This document shows, in pieces, positions 25,862 to 34,172 of a DNA stretch of 64,000 bases. Below the pieces are notes generated by a model. The model searched no databases. It was not told the origin of the DNA and saw nothing but the letters and a program-made list of their open reading frames with translations. Source of the DNA: CAZEVY01 sp964515555 (lineage in GTDB: Bacteria > Acidobacteriota > Terriglobia > Bryobacterales > Bryobacteraceae); NCBI GenBank assembly GCA_964515555.1, contig CAZEVY010000002.1, forward strand, positions 1-64,000, written 5' to 3'. A program made the position numbers and the translations under genes. Position 1 is the stretch's first letter. Each line of letters begins with the position of its first letter.

Positions 25862-26485
25862 ATGCTCGCACCATTGATCCTGCTGGCGCTCCAGGCCGTC
25901 GAACCAGGCTTCACTCCGCTGTTCGACGGCAAGACGCTCGACGGCTGGACGCTGGCCGGACGCCCATCGGGGCGCGGCTACGTCGTCGAGAACGGACTGC
26001 TGGTTTGCCCCGCCGACGGCGGCGGGAATCTCTTCACCAACTCCGACTATGCGAACTTCGTCTTCCGCTTCGAGTTCCGCATGGAGCCCGGGGGGAACAA
26101 CGGCGTCGGCATCCGCGCGCCAGTCACCGGCGACGTCGCCTATAGCGGGATGGAGATCCAGATCCTCGATCACGATCATGCCAAGTATGCCGGGCGCCTG
26201 AAGCCGACGCAGTATCACGGGTCGATCTACGACGTGGTCCCCGCGAAGACCGGCGCCCTCAAACCGGCCGGCGAATGGAACGAGGAGGAGATCGCGGCTG
26301 ACGGCCGCCGCATTACCGTCAAGCTCAACGGCATCGTCATTGTCGACGCCAACCTCGACGAGGTAACCGATCCCGCCGTCTTGAAGCGCCACCCAGGACT
26401 CGCGCGCACCACGGGACGCATCGGGTTTCTGGGGCACGGCACCCGGGTCGAATTCCGCAACCTGCGCGTCAGGACTCTGCCGTAA
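25862..26485 (+). CDS. DUF1080 (3-keto-disaccharide hydrolase-like) protein
   Basis: 207 aa. A short signal peptide (LAPLILLALQAV) precedes a single DUF1080 domain: FTPLFDGKTLDGWTL at the start, NFVFRFEFRMEPGGNNGVGIR, and YSGMEIQILDHDH. DUF1080 is a concanavalin-like jelly roll; members act on 3-keto sugars or other glycosides, and many are uncharacterised. An AGGAGGG lies 6 nt upstream of the ATG and 12 nt after the previous gene, so the two are probably co-transcribed. The 3' end overlaps the convergent hydrolase gene by 17 nt. Confidence 0.87.
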   Translation: MLAPLILLALQAVEPGFTPLFDGKTLDGWTLAGRPSGRGYVVENGLLVCPADGGGNLFTNSDYANFVFRFEFRMEPGGNNGVGIRAPVTGDVAYSGMEIQILDHDHAKYAGRLKPTQYHGSIYDVVPAKTGALKPAGEWNEEEIAADGRRITVKLNGIVIVDANLDEVTDPAVLKRHPGLARTTGRIGFLGHGTRVEFRNLRVRTLP

Positions 26486-27149
26486 CCCGGTCGATCCACG
26501 GCCGCGCGATCGTGTGGGCCTTCGACGGGAAGCGGTGCCCGCCGGGCAGCATGTGGAACTCGACGTCGCGAGCGTAGCGCCGCAGGCGATCGGGGAATCC
26601 GCGCGCGGTCCCGGCCGCGTAAAACTCGTCCTCCTCCCGGGCGATATGCAGGAGCGCGGCGCGTATCGGCGGGTGGTTGCGCTCCTCCCAGTCCTTGGGA
26701 ACGCCCCCGCAAATTCCGATGACGCCGGCCACCTCGTCTCCGTGCGCCGCGGCGAAGCGGTAGTTCATCCCCACCGGCTGCGAGTAGCCCACCAGAATGC
26801 AGCGCGACGGCGGGATCGCGAAACGGCGCCGGCAGTCGTTGAAGACGTGGCGCACCATGTCGTGATGTAGCCGGATCGCCGAATCCCAGTGAGCGCGCGT
26901 ACCCCAGTGAAAGGCGACGTCGGAGCCCGGCTGGTTGGGCTTTACGTAGAACGCGTTCGGTCCTTCGATAGACGCGACGACCCGGTCGTCGCCCGTCATG
27001 CCGATCGTGAGCCGCAGCATCGACTCGGCGGTCATGGAGTAGCCGTGGACCGCGACGACGAGTGCGGTGCGGTCGCCGATCGACTCGGGGATGTGGAGGA
27101 GGTAGTGGCAGTCGAGCTTCGACTGGAAAGTGTGGGCTTCGGGGGCCAA
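26469..27149 (-). CDS. Alpha/beta hydrolase (esterase/phospholipase type)
   Basis: About 226 aa. The fold is seen from VVAVHGYSMTAES (oxyanion region), the nucleophile elbow ILVGYSQPVGMNYRF (Ser in GYSQP), an acidic stretch REEDEFY and the catalytic His in LPGGHRFPS. It resembles phospholipase/carboxylesterase (COG0400) proteins; the substrate is unknown. The frame is open further upstream to a GTG at 27227, but that would overlap the divergent TonB_C gene. The TTG at 27149 is chosen because TATGCT lies 6 nt before it. The start remains uncertain. Confidence 0.75.
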   Translation of the reverse strand: MAPEAHTFQSKLDCHYLLHIPESIGDRTALVVAVHGYSMTAESMLRLTIGMTGDDRVVASIEGPNAFYVKPNQPGSDVAFHWGTRAHWDSAIRLHHDMVRHVFNDCRRRFAIPPSRCILVGYSQPVGMNYRFAAAHGDEVAGVIGICGGVPKDWEERNHPPIRAALLHIAREEDEFYAAGTARGFPDRLRRYARDVEFHMLPGGHRFPSKAHTIARPWIDRVTAES

Positions 27150-27155
27150 CTGACC

Positions 27156-27161
27156 AGCATA
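27156..27161 (-). promoter_or_regulatory. -10 box before the alpha/beta hydrolase
   Basis: TATGCT on the minus strand ends 6 nt before the TTG chosen as start. There is no Shine-Dalgarno sequence. It lies in the 20-nt gap between two divergent genes and is the main reason for choosing that start. Confidence 0.35.
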
Positions 27162-27169
27162 GCGGTACC

Positions 27170-27814
27170 ATGAGAGCCATGCGAATGCTCGCCGCCGCGC
27201 TCGCAGTGACCGCGCTCGCGCAAGCACCGCAAGTGGTTCCGCCGAAGCCGATTTCGCGCACCGATCCCGAGTACCCGGAAGAGGCGCGTCGAGCGAGCGT
27301 AAATGGAAACGTCGCGGTGCTGTTGACGATCGCGGAGAACGGGATGGCCGAGGATATTGAGATCGAGCGCGGAGCGGGATTCGGTCTCGACGAAGCAGCG
27401 ATCAATGCCGTCCGAGGCTGGCGATTCGAGCCGGCCACCAAGGGCGGCGCCATCGTACGGTACCGGACTCGCATGGAGATCGGGTTCAAACTTCTCACCC
27501 GGGACGAGGGCCAGATCACAAGACTGGCGTTCGATCTCCCTCCCGCCGCCGAACGTCCGATCCTCATCCGCGGCATCGTTCCCCCTACCCCGCGCGAGCC
27601 GGTCGATACGAAGCTACGCGTATCCCTGACGGTCGCGCCCGACGGCGTGCCTCGGGACGTCTCACTCATCGACGGAGCGCCGGGGAGATGGGCCGAGGAC
27701 GCAGTGCCACAGATCCGCGAGTGGAGATTCGATCCGGCGCGACTCAAGGGCAAAGCCATCGAGGTGAAAGGAATCCTCGAGGTCACGCGCACGGCGCCGC
27801 CCGCCGCGAAGTAG
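27170..27814 (+). CDS. Exported protein with two TonB_C-like domains
   Basis: 214 aa. A signal-peptide-like start (MRMLAAALAVTALAQA) is followed by two TonB C-terminal-type domains, about 28-105 (YPEEARRASVNGNVAVLLTI, GLDEAAINAVRGWRFEPA) and about 125-205 (VSLTVAPDGVPRDVSL, VPQIREWRFDPARLKG). The proline-rich spacer and membrane anchor of a true TonB are missing, so an energy-transducing role is doubtful. Proteins of this type are common in Acidobacteria and probably bind partners in the periplasm. The second domain is less complete. Confidence 0.8.
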   Translation: MRAMRMLAAALAVTALAQAPQVVPPKPISRTDPEYPEEARRASVNGNVAVLLTIAENGMAEDIEIERGAGFGLDEAAINAVRGWRFEPATKGGAIVRYRTRMEIGFKLLTRDEGQITRLAFDLPPAAERPILIRGIVPPTPREPVDTKLRVSLTVAPDGVPRDVSLIDGAPGRWAEDAVPQIREWRFDPARLKGKAIEVKGILEVTRTAPPAAK

Positions 27815-27822
27815 AATTCGGT

Positions 27823-28134
27823 ATGCCTTCCTTACCGCGCGACCTGATCGACATCGAGTGTCCCTGCTGCCAGGCGGCGCTCCGAATCGACCCGCAAACG
27901 CGCGCCGTCATCACCTTCAAGGAAAAGGAGCGGCCCAAGCCCGTCGAAGATCTGCGCGAGGCCGTGCAGAAGCTCAAGGGCGAGGAGGCGCGCCGCGACG
28001 AGGTCTTTCGCAAGGCCGTTGAGGATCAGCGCGGCCACCAGCAGGTGCTCAACCGCAAGTTCGACGAGCTGCTGAAGCAGGCCAAGTCGAATCCCGACAC
28101 AGGCCCCTGGAAGAAGGACATCGATCTGGATTGA
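27823..28134 (+). CDS. Small CPCC protein with coiled coil, unknown function
   Basis: 103 aa, not recognised. The N-terminus has IECPCCQAALRID, a two-cysteine knuckle that could bind zinc alone or as a dimer. A charged, probably helical stretch rich in Lys, Glu and Arg follows from about residue 35 to 90. No signal peptide or membrane segment. It starts 8 nt after the TonB_C gene, with TAGAAT ending 5 nt before the ATG but overlapping the preceding stop codon. It lies 4 nt before the next gene, so it is probably part of one operon. Confidence 0.7.
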   Translation: MPSLPRDLIDIECPCCQAALRIDPQTRAVITFKEKERPKPVEDLREAVQKLKGEEARRDEVFRKAVEDQRGHQQVLNRKFDELLKQAKSNPDTGPWKKDIDLD

Positions 28135-28138
28135 TGAA

Positions 28139-30631
28139 ATGCGCCCGCGAACGCTGCTTCTGCTGATCGCGGCGGTGGCTCTCGCCGCGCCCCTCGCGGC
28201 CCAGCAGAAAAAAGGCGGCGACACCAAGAAACAGGCCGCCAAGAAAGCCGCGGCCGCCGAAGCTCTCCCGAAGCTCGCCGGGCAGATTGCGGGCGCTCCG
28301 GTGAGCGATCCCGCCAAGCAGTCCGACTGGCCCGCCGCGGCCTACTCGCGCGACGGCTCGCTCTACGTCGCCTACATCGAGTGGAACGACAAGGACGCCG
28401 ATCGCGTGCTCGTGCGCCGCCGCGACGCGAAGGGCGAGTGGTCGACGCCGGTTCTCCTCGACGACGGCAACTGGGACCACTACTCGCCCGCTGTCGCCGG
28501 ACTCGATCGCGGCGCGCTGGTCGTCTGGTCGGCGCAGCGCGATGGGAACTATGAGCTGTTCGCAGCGGAGATTTCGGGCGATTCGCCGGGACGCGTTGAC
28601 CGGCTCACGCGCGCGCCGCACGGCGACTTCAACGCACGGGCTTCCGCCGATGCGAAGGGAAACGTCACGCTGGTCTGGCAGTCGTTCCGCAACGGCAACG
28701 CCGACGTCTATGCCCGGCGCCGCAGTGCGGGCCGTTGGGGCCCCGAGGTGCGCATCTCGCCCAGCGACCTGGGCGACTGGGAACCGTCAGTCGCGCTCAG
28801 CGCCGAGGGCACGGCCTGGATCTCCTGGGACTCCTACCAACACGGCAACTACGACGTCTTCCTTCGATCCTTCGACGGCAGCCGGCCCGGCGACGTCGTC
28901 ACCATGAGCACGGAGCCGGCGGCGCAGTTTCACTCCTCGGTCGCCGTCGATGCGCAGGGCCGCGTGTGGGTGGCCTGGGACCAGGGCGGTCCGCATTGGG
29001 GCAAGGATCTGTCGGCCTCCAGCGGCATGCCCGGATACGCGGGACTGCACTCGGTGCGGCGGCTTCGCGTGCGCGTGTGGGCCAACGGCCGCGTCGAGGA
29101 TCCGGCGACGAATCTCAACGACATCCTCACGGCGGGCATGCAGCAGTTCGCCGAGCTTCCGCATCTCGCCTTCGACGAGAACGGCGCTTTGTGGATGGTC
29201 TTTCGCCATTGGACCCACAAGCAGCCGCACGAGATTTACCACTTCTACGCGACACGCCTCTCGGGCGACCGCTGGACGCTGCCGTATCAGTTGACCGCCA
29301 GTCCCGGTCAGAACTCGCAGCGGGCGTCACTGGCGCGCACGCCGGACGGCGGATTCAGCGTCGTGTATTCGAGCGACGGCCGCTCGGCGGCGAACCTGCC
29401 GAAGGATCAGATGCACGCGCTGCACTACGTCGTCCACGTCTCGGAGCTGGCCCAGGGAGCGGATCCCGTCAAGGCGGAGATGCGGCCTGCCGCGATGCCG
29501 GCCGCCGGCGCGCCCCCGACGCGGCGTCCGCGCCACACCATGCGCGCCGGGTCGCGCACCTACACGCTCATGATGGGCGACTGCCATCGCCACACCGACA
29601 TCCGCGGGCACAGCGGCGTCGACGCCTCGGTGCTGGACACCTATCGCTACGCCATCGACGCCGGGCAACTGGATTTCCTTGGCGTGACCGACCACAACGA
29701 AGTCGTCGGCGGGACGTGGCCGGACGGGCTGCGCGACTACCACTGGTGGTGGACCCAAAAGGCGGTCGACCTGTTCACGCACGCGCCCGCGTTCGTCGGC
29801 GTCTACAGCTACGAGCACAGCATGGCTCGGCCCGGCGGGCATCGCAATGTGCTGTTCCTGAAACGCGGCGCGCCGCTGCGTCCCATCGACCGCCGCAAGC
29901 AGTCGACGGAACCCGACAACCAGCCGCCGGCGATGTGGCAGTTCTGGCGGGAGCGCGTGCTTGCCGATCGCGGCCAGATGTCGGTGATCGTGCCGCACAC
30001 CTTCGCCGCCGGACCGCTGGCCGACTGGAGCTGGCCCAACGCGCGCTTCGACTGCCTGCTCGAGATTTACCAGGGATGCCGAGGCAGCTACGAAGCCTGG
30101 CGCGCGCCCGCGGGCGAGAAGCGCGGCGGCACGCAGGTCGACGAGCCCGGCCACTTCGCGCAGGACGCGCTGGCGAAGGGCAACACCTACGGCTTCGTCT
30201 CCTTCAGCGATCACGGCTCCACGCACAACAGTTGGGCGGCGGTCTGGGTCGACTCACAGGATCGTCGCGGGATTCTGGAAGCCATGTACGCGCGCCGCAC
30301 CTACGCCGCCAGCGACGAGATGATCCTGCGTGTGACCGCCGACGGCCGCATGGTGGGCGAGGAATTCGCCGCGCGCACGGATCGCCCGCCGCGCATCGAG
30401 GCCACGGTCGACGCCCCCGACACGATACTGCGCATCGACATCGTCAAGGACGGCAAGTACGTCTACACGGCGCGGCCCAACTCGACGCGGGCCCAGGTTT
30501 CGTGGCGCGATACCGAGGCGCGGCCGGGCCGGTCGTATTACTACCTCCGCGTGTTCCAGCGCGACCCCGAGGCCCCGTCGGGCGAACCGGAGATCGCCTG
30601 GGCGTCGCCGTTCTACGTGAATTACCGTTAG
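28139..30631 (+). CDS. Exported beta-propeller plus DUF3604 (PHP-like) protein
   Basis: 830 aa. A signal peptide (LLLLIAAVALAAPLAAQ) and a Lys/Ala-rich linker precede a sialidase/BNR-like propeller over about residues 55-440 with repeated DGSLYVAYIEW- and GTAWISWDSY-type strands. A DUF3604 domain follows (about 475-830) with PHP-type metal motifs MMGDCHRHTDIRGHSG and DFLGVTDHNE, and a later VSFSDHGSTH. DUF3604 belongs to the PHP phosphoesterase/hydrolase group, but its substrate is not known. Export is likely. No Shine-Dalgarno sequence; the gene starts 4 nt after its neighbour. A hairpin element follows the stop. Confidence 0.82.
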   Translation: MRPRTLLLLIAAVALAAPLAAQQKKGGDTKKQAAKKAAAAEALPKLAGQIAGAPVSDPAKQSDWPAAAYSRDGSLYVAYIEWNDKDADRVLVRRRDAKGEWSTPVLLDDGNWDHYSPAVAGLDRGALVVWSAQRDGNYELFAAEISGDSPGRVDRLTRAPHGDFNARASADAKGNVTLVWQSFRNGNADVYARRRSAGRWGPEVRISPSDLGDWEPSVALSAEGTAWISWDSYQHGNYDVFLRSFDGSRPGDVVTMSTEPAAQFHSSVAVDAQGRVWVAWDQGGPHWGKDLSASSGMPGYAGLHSVRRLRVRVWANGRVEDPATNLNDILTAGMQQFAELPHLAFDENGALWMVFRHWTHKQPHEIYHFYATRLSGDRWTLPYQLTASPGQNSQRASLARTPDGGFSVVYSSDGRSAANLPKDQMHALHYVVHVSELAQGADPVKAEMRPAAMPAAGAPPTRRPRHTMRAGSRTYTLMMGDCHRHTDIRGHSGVDASVLDTYRYAIDAGQLDFLGVTDHNEVVGGTWPDGLRDYHWWWTQKAVDLFTHAPAFVGVYSYEHSMARPGGHRNVLFLKRGAPLRPIDRRKQSTEPDNQPPAMWQFWRERVLADRGQMSVIVPHTFAAGPLADWSWPNARFDCLLEIYQGCRGSYEAWRAPAGEKRGGTQVDEPGHFAQDALAKGNTYGFVSFSDHGSTHNSWAAVWVDSQDRRGILEAMYARRTYAASDEMILRVTADGRMVGEEFAARTDRPPRIEATVDAPDTILRIDIVKDGKYVYTARPNSTRAQVSWRDTEARPGRSYYYLRVFQRDPEAPSGEPEIAWASPFYVNYR

Positions 30632-30670
30632 AAGTGAACTGCGACAGAATCCGCGACCGACACCCATCTG

Positions 30671-30693
30671 AGCCGTGACCGCAGGGAGCGGAC
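30671..30693 (+). repeat. Element related to the hairpin at 15795
   Basis: GCCGTGACCGCAGGGAGCGG at 30672-30691 and its flanks match the element at 15801-15823 at 18 of 23 positions by eye. It lies in the 72-nt space between two convergent stop codons (30631 and 30704). Outer bases CTGAG (30668) and CTCAG (30703) can pair around it. There is no T-tract. Confidence 0.4.
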
Positions 30694-30703
30694 CGCGAGA
30701 CCC

Positions 30704-31516
30704 TCAGTGCGTCATCGCGTAGAGAATGTAGTTCACGCCGATGCGGTACGCCAGTGAGGCGTAGTGTTCCGGATACTGCGGATAATCGGCCCACTCCCAG
30801 GCGTCGCCGAGGTCCATGTTGTGGCAGATTGCGACCACCAGGCGGCCGCGATCGTCGTAAACGCCCCGCCAGCGCGCCTCGATCCCGTCCTGCTCGTAGG
30901 TCTGTCCCGACCGGACGTATTGCCGTCCCGGAACCTGGAAGCGCTCGCCGAGCTGATAGACGATGTGGAAGATCGCGTCCGCATCCTCAATGTCGACAAC
31001 CGGACGGTCCGGAAACACGCGCTGGAGGCTCTCGACGAAGATGGCCCACTCGTAGGTGCCGTGAAAATCGTCGACCATCAGGAAACCGCCGCGGTCGAGG
31101 TAGTCGCGCAGGCGCTTCGCCTGGCGGTCGTTGAGGACCCAGTGGCCCACTTCGACGGCGTAGAGCCACGGCCAGTTGTACATCTCGTCGCTGTCGATGT
31201 CGAGCACTTCTTCGACCGAGCGCGTGTGGATGCGGGTCAGGCGGCGCACGCCCTGGATGAACTGGCGGTCCGCCTTGTTGGCATCGGTGCCCCAGCTTCC
31301 ACCGCCGCCGCGAAAGCCGCGGCGGCCGCCCCCGCGAAACGACCGGTAACGCAGGCGGCCGAAGGCGAACTCGGTTTTCTCGGCGGCGTCGGGAGGATCG
31401 TCGGCGGGATTCTGCATCTCATACTCGTAGCGTTCCGAGTGGCGGTGCTGGAAGGCGTAGGCCGATCCCCACACCACCAGCGCGAACGCGAGCGCGAGTG
31501 CGAGGCGGCGAGTCAA
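30704..31516 (-). CDS. DUF4159 protein, exported
   Basis: 270 aa. A signal peptide (LALALAFALVVWGSAYA) precedes a glycine/arginine-rich patch (FRGGGRRGFRGGGGSWG) and a DUF4159 domain with MYNWPWLYAVEVGHWVLND and LRDYLDRGGFLMVDDFHG. DUF4159 resembles a class I glutamine-amidotransferase-like fold found in bacterial envelope proteins; its function is unknown. Translation from the ATG at 31552 would overlap polA. The TTG at 31516 is preferred since a GGAGG lies 5 nt upstream and the signal peptide then starts properly. Confidence 0.8.
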   Translation of the reverse strand: MTRRLALALAFALVVWGSAYAFQHRHSERYEYEMQNPADDPPDAAEKTEFAFGRLRYRSFRGGGRRGFRGGGGSWGTDANKADRQFIQGVRRLTRIHTRSVEEVLDIDSDEMYNWPWLYAVEVGHWVLNDRQAKRLRDYLDRGGFLMVDDFHGTYEWAIFVESLQRVFPDRPVVDIEDADAIFHIVYQLGERFQVPGRQYVRSGQTYEQDGIEARWRGVYDDRGRLVVAICHNMDLGDAWEWADYPQYPEHYASLAYRIGVNYILYAMTH

Positions 31517-31536
31517 CGGTCCTCCGTGCCCAAAGA

Positions 31537-31542
31537 TATCAT
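31537..31542 (+). promoter_or_regulatory. -10 box before polA
   Basis: TATCAT, 8 nt before the polA ATG, without a Shine-Dalgarno sequence. It sits in the 34-nt gap between the divergent DUF4159 and polA starts and implies a leaderless polA mRNA. No clear -35. Confidence 0.45.
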
Positions 31543-31550
31543 TACAAGGC

Positions 31551-34121
31551 ATGGCCGCGCCGCGACTGTTCCTGATCGACTCCTACGGCTTCATCTTCCG
31601 CGCCTACCACGCGCGCGCCCGCGCCGCCGTGCAGATCATGCGCACCAGCAAGGGACTGCCGACCGAGGCGGTGTACATCTTTCACAACATGATCCGCAAG
31701 CTCATCGAGGCGCACCGTCCCGGCTACGTCGCGGCCGTGTTCGAGAAAGGGCCGTCGTTCCGCGAGCGGGAGTTCGCCGAGTACAAGGCCAATCGTGCGG
31801 CCATGCCCGAAGAGCTCGCGCAGCAGATTCCCTACGTGCGGCGGCTGCTGGAGGCCATGCGCATCCCGATCCTCGAATACCAGGGCTTCGAGGCCGACGA
31901 TGTTATCGGCGCGATCGCCAGGCGCGCGAGCGAAGCCGGCGCGGAGGTCGTCATTGTCTCCAGTGACAAGGATCTGCTCCAGCTCGTCAACGAGCGCGTC
32001 TCCATGCTCAACCCGATGAAGGACGACCTCTGGTACGACCCGCCGAAAGTCGCCGAGTTCCTCGGCGTAGCGCCCCATCAGGTCGCCGACCTGCTGGCGC
32101 TCAAGGGCGACAGCGTCGACAACATTCCCGGCGCGCCCGGCATCGGCGAGAAGGGCGCGCGCGACCTCATCGTCGAGTTCGGCTCGGTGGAGGCGCTGCT
32201 GGAGCGGACCGCCGAGGTGAAGAGCAGGAAATATCGCGAGAGCCTCGAGAATCACCGCGAGCAGGTGCTGCTCAGCAAGCGCCTGGCGACGGTCGACACC
32301 ACGGTACCCATCGAGTGGACCCTGGAATCCGTCGCCGCGAGCGAGCCCGACGTCGACGCGCTGCGCGAGGTCTATCGAGAGCTGGAGTTCCGCAAGCCGC
32401 TCGAGGAGCTGGGTCCGGCGGGCCCGCCCGCCGAAGTCGACTACCGGTCGCTCGAATCGGCCGGGGAGATCGCCGCTTGGATCGCTGCGGTTCCCGAAGG
32501 CGCAACGGTTGGCGTCGCGCTCGCGACCGAGGGCGAAGGAGTTTTCGAGACCATGGCTCTCGGCCTGTCGGCGCGTGCCAACGAGGGACGGCGCATTCCC
32601 GTCGAGTCGATCGCCGCGGCTCGCGCTTTGCTCGAGGACGAGTCACGCCCGAAGGCCGCGCACGACGTCAAGTCGGCGATCGTCGAGCTGGCGCGGCACG
32701 GAGTCGAGGCCCGGGGATTCACCGACGACGCCATGCTCTACGCGTTCCTGCTCTCGGCCGATCCGGGAGTAACCTCGCCGGCGACGGTCGCCGCCCGCCA
32801 CCTGGAGCGGCGCCTCTCGGGCGGCGTCGAAGAGCTGGCCGACTGCGCGCTTCAGGCGGCGATGCGCCTGCGCGGCGAGGTCGAGGCGCGCGGGCTGCGC
32901 GAGGTGTACGAAAAAATCGACCTGCCGATCGCCCCGGTGCTGGCGCGCATGGAGCGCACCGGAGTGCGCATCGAGCCCGCGGCGCTGCGCGCTCTCTCGA
33001 CGCGCATGGAAGCCGAAGTCGAGCGGCTCCAGGCGGGTGTCTTCGAGCAGGCCGGGCATCCCTTCAATCTGAACTCGCCGCAACAATTAGGCAAGGTTTT
33101 GTTCGAGGAGATGAAGCTCCCCGCGCCCGTCCGCTATGGGCGAGGCAAGACCATCTCGACCGCCGCCGACGTGCTCGAAGATCTCGCGCCCGAATACCCG
33201 ATCGTGCGGCTGGTGCTGGAGTACCGGCAAGTCGCGAAACTCAAGAACACCTACGTCGACACGCTGCCCGGCCTGATCCGCCATTCCACCGGCCGCCTGC
33301 ACACGACTTTCAACGAGGCCGGATCGGCGACGGGACGAATATCGTCGTCGAATCCGAACCTCCAGAACATTCCGATCCGCACTGAGCTGGGCCGGGAGAT
33401 CCGCGCGGCTTTCGTGCCGGAGCCGGGATGGAAGCTGCTCGTCGCCGACTACTCGCAGATCGAGCTGCGCCTGCTCGCGCACCTCTCTCGCGACCCGGTG
33501 CTCGTCGCCGCGTTCGTCCACGGCGAGGACATCCACACGCGCACCGCCGCCGAGGTCTTCGGCGTGCCGCCTCTGATGGTCACGCCGGAACACCGCCGCA
33601 ATGCCAAGGCGGTGAACTTCGGGATCGTCTACGGGCTGAGCGCCTTCGGCCTTGCGGCGCAGCTCGGCATCCCGCAGGCCGAAGCCGCCGAATACATCCG
33701 CAGCTACTTCGAGCGCTACGCCGGCGTGCGCCGGTTCATCGACCAGACCATCGCCGAAGTGCGCCGCACCGGCGTCACGCGGACGATTCACGGCCGCCAA
33801 CGTCCCATCCCCGACATGAACGCGCGCAACGCCGCCGCCCGGGGCTTCGCCGAGCGTACCGCCGTCAACACGCCGCTCCAGGGCACGGCCGCCGATCTCA
33901 TCAAGCTCGCCATGATCCGCATCGACGCGATGCTCACAGAGAGCGGGCTCCGCACGCGGATGCTGCTTCAGGTGCACGACGAGCTGGTCTTCGAGTCGCC
34001 GCCCGAAGAGGCCGCCGAGGTCGCCCGGCTGGTCAAGCGCGAGATGGAGTCCGTGTACCGGCTCGAGGTGCCGCTGGTGGTCGACGTCGGCCTCGGGGAC
34101 AACTGGAGGGATGCGAAGTGA
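31551..34121 (+). CDS. polA: DNA polymerase I
   Basis: 856 aa. Three parts are seen. The 5'-nuclease domain (1-290) has LFLIDSYGFIFRAYHA, EADDVIGAIA, SSDKDLLQLV and LKGDSVDNIPG. A 3'-5' exonuclease-like domain (about 300-440) appears inactive: the DxE, metal-binding and YxxxD-type motifs are not found (GVALATEGEG, HDVKSAIVEL). The polymerase domain has motif A VADYSQIELRLLAHLS, motif B RRNAKAVNFGIVYGLS and motif C LQVHDELVFE. It fills gaps in repair and replaces RNA primers. One 5'-nuclease aspartate is replaced by Glu in VFEKGPSFRE. Confidence 0.96.
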   Translation: MAAPRLFLIDSYGFIFRAYHARARAAVQIMRTSKGLPTEAVYIFHNMIRKLIEAHRPGYVAAVFEKGPSFREREFAEYKANRAAMPEELAQQIPYVRRLLEAMRIPILEYQGFEADDVIGAIARRASEAGAEVVIVSSDKDLLQLVNERVSMLNPMKDDLWYDPPKVAEFLGVAPHQVADLLALKGDSVDNIPGAPGIGEKGARDLIVEFGSVEALLERTAEVKSRKYRESLENHREQVLLSKRLATVDTTVPIEWTLESVAASEPDVDALREVYRELEFRKPLEELGPAGPPAEVDYRSLESAGEIAAWIAAVPEGATVGVALATEGEGVFETMALGLSARANEGRRIPVESIAAARALLEDESRPKAAHDVKSAIVELARHGVEARGFTDDAMLYAFLLSADPGVTSPATVAARHLERRLSGGVEELADCALQAAMRLRGEVEARGLREVYEKIDLPIAPVLARMERTGVRIEPAALRALSTRMEAEVERLQAGVFEQAGHPFNLNSPQQLGKVLFEEMKLPAPVRYGRGKTISTAADVLEDLAPEYPIVRLVLEYRQVAKLKNTYVDTLPGLIRHSTGRLHTTFNEAGSATGRISSSNPNLQNIPIRTELGREIRAAFVPEPGWKLLVADYSQIELRLLAHLSRDPVLVAAFVHGEDIHTRTAAEVFGVPPLMVTPEHRRNAKAVNFGIVYGLSAFGLAAQLGIPQAEAAEYIRSYFERYAGVRRFIDQTIAEVRRTGVTRTIHGRQRPIPDMNARNAAARGFAERTAVNTPLQGTAADLIKLAMIRIDAMLTESGLRTRMLLQVHDELVFESPPEEAAEVARLVKREMESVYRLEVPLVVDVGLGDNWRDAK

Positions 34122-34172
34122 ACCTAACCGCTGGAGCGTTCGTCTGTCTAAGTTACGAAAGGAGAGCCTCGC

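Noticed and set aside
23720..26437. Long open frame (905 codons) on the minus strand opposite the spermidine synthase-like and DUF1080 genes
   Set aside because: The protein is Arg/His/Asp/Gln-rich without motifs, typical of an antisense frame in high-GC DNA; the plus-strand genes have clear domains.
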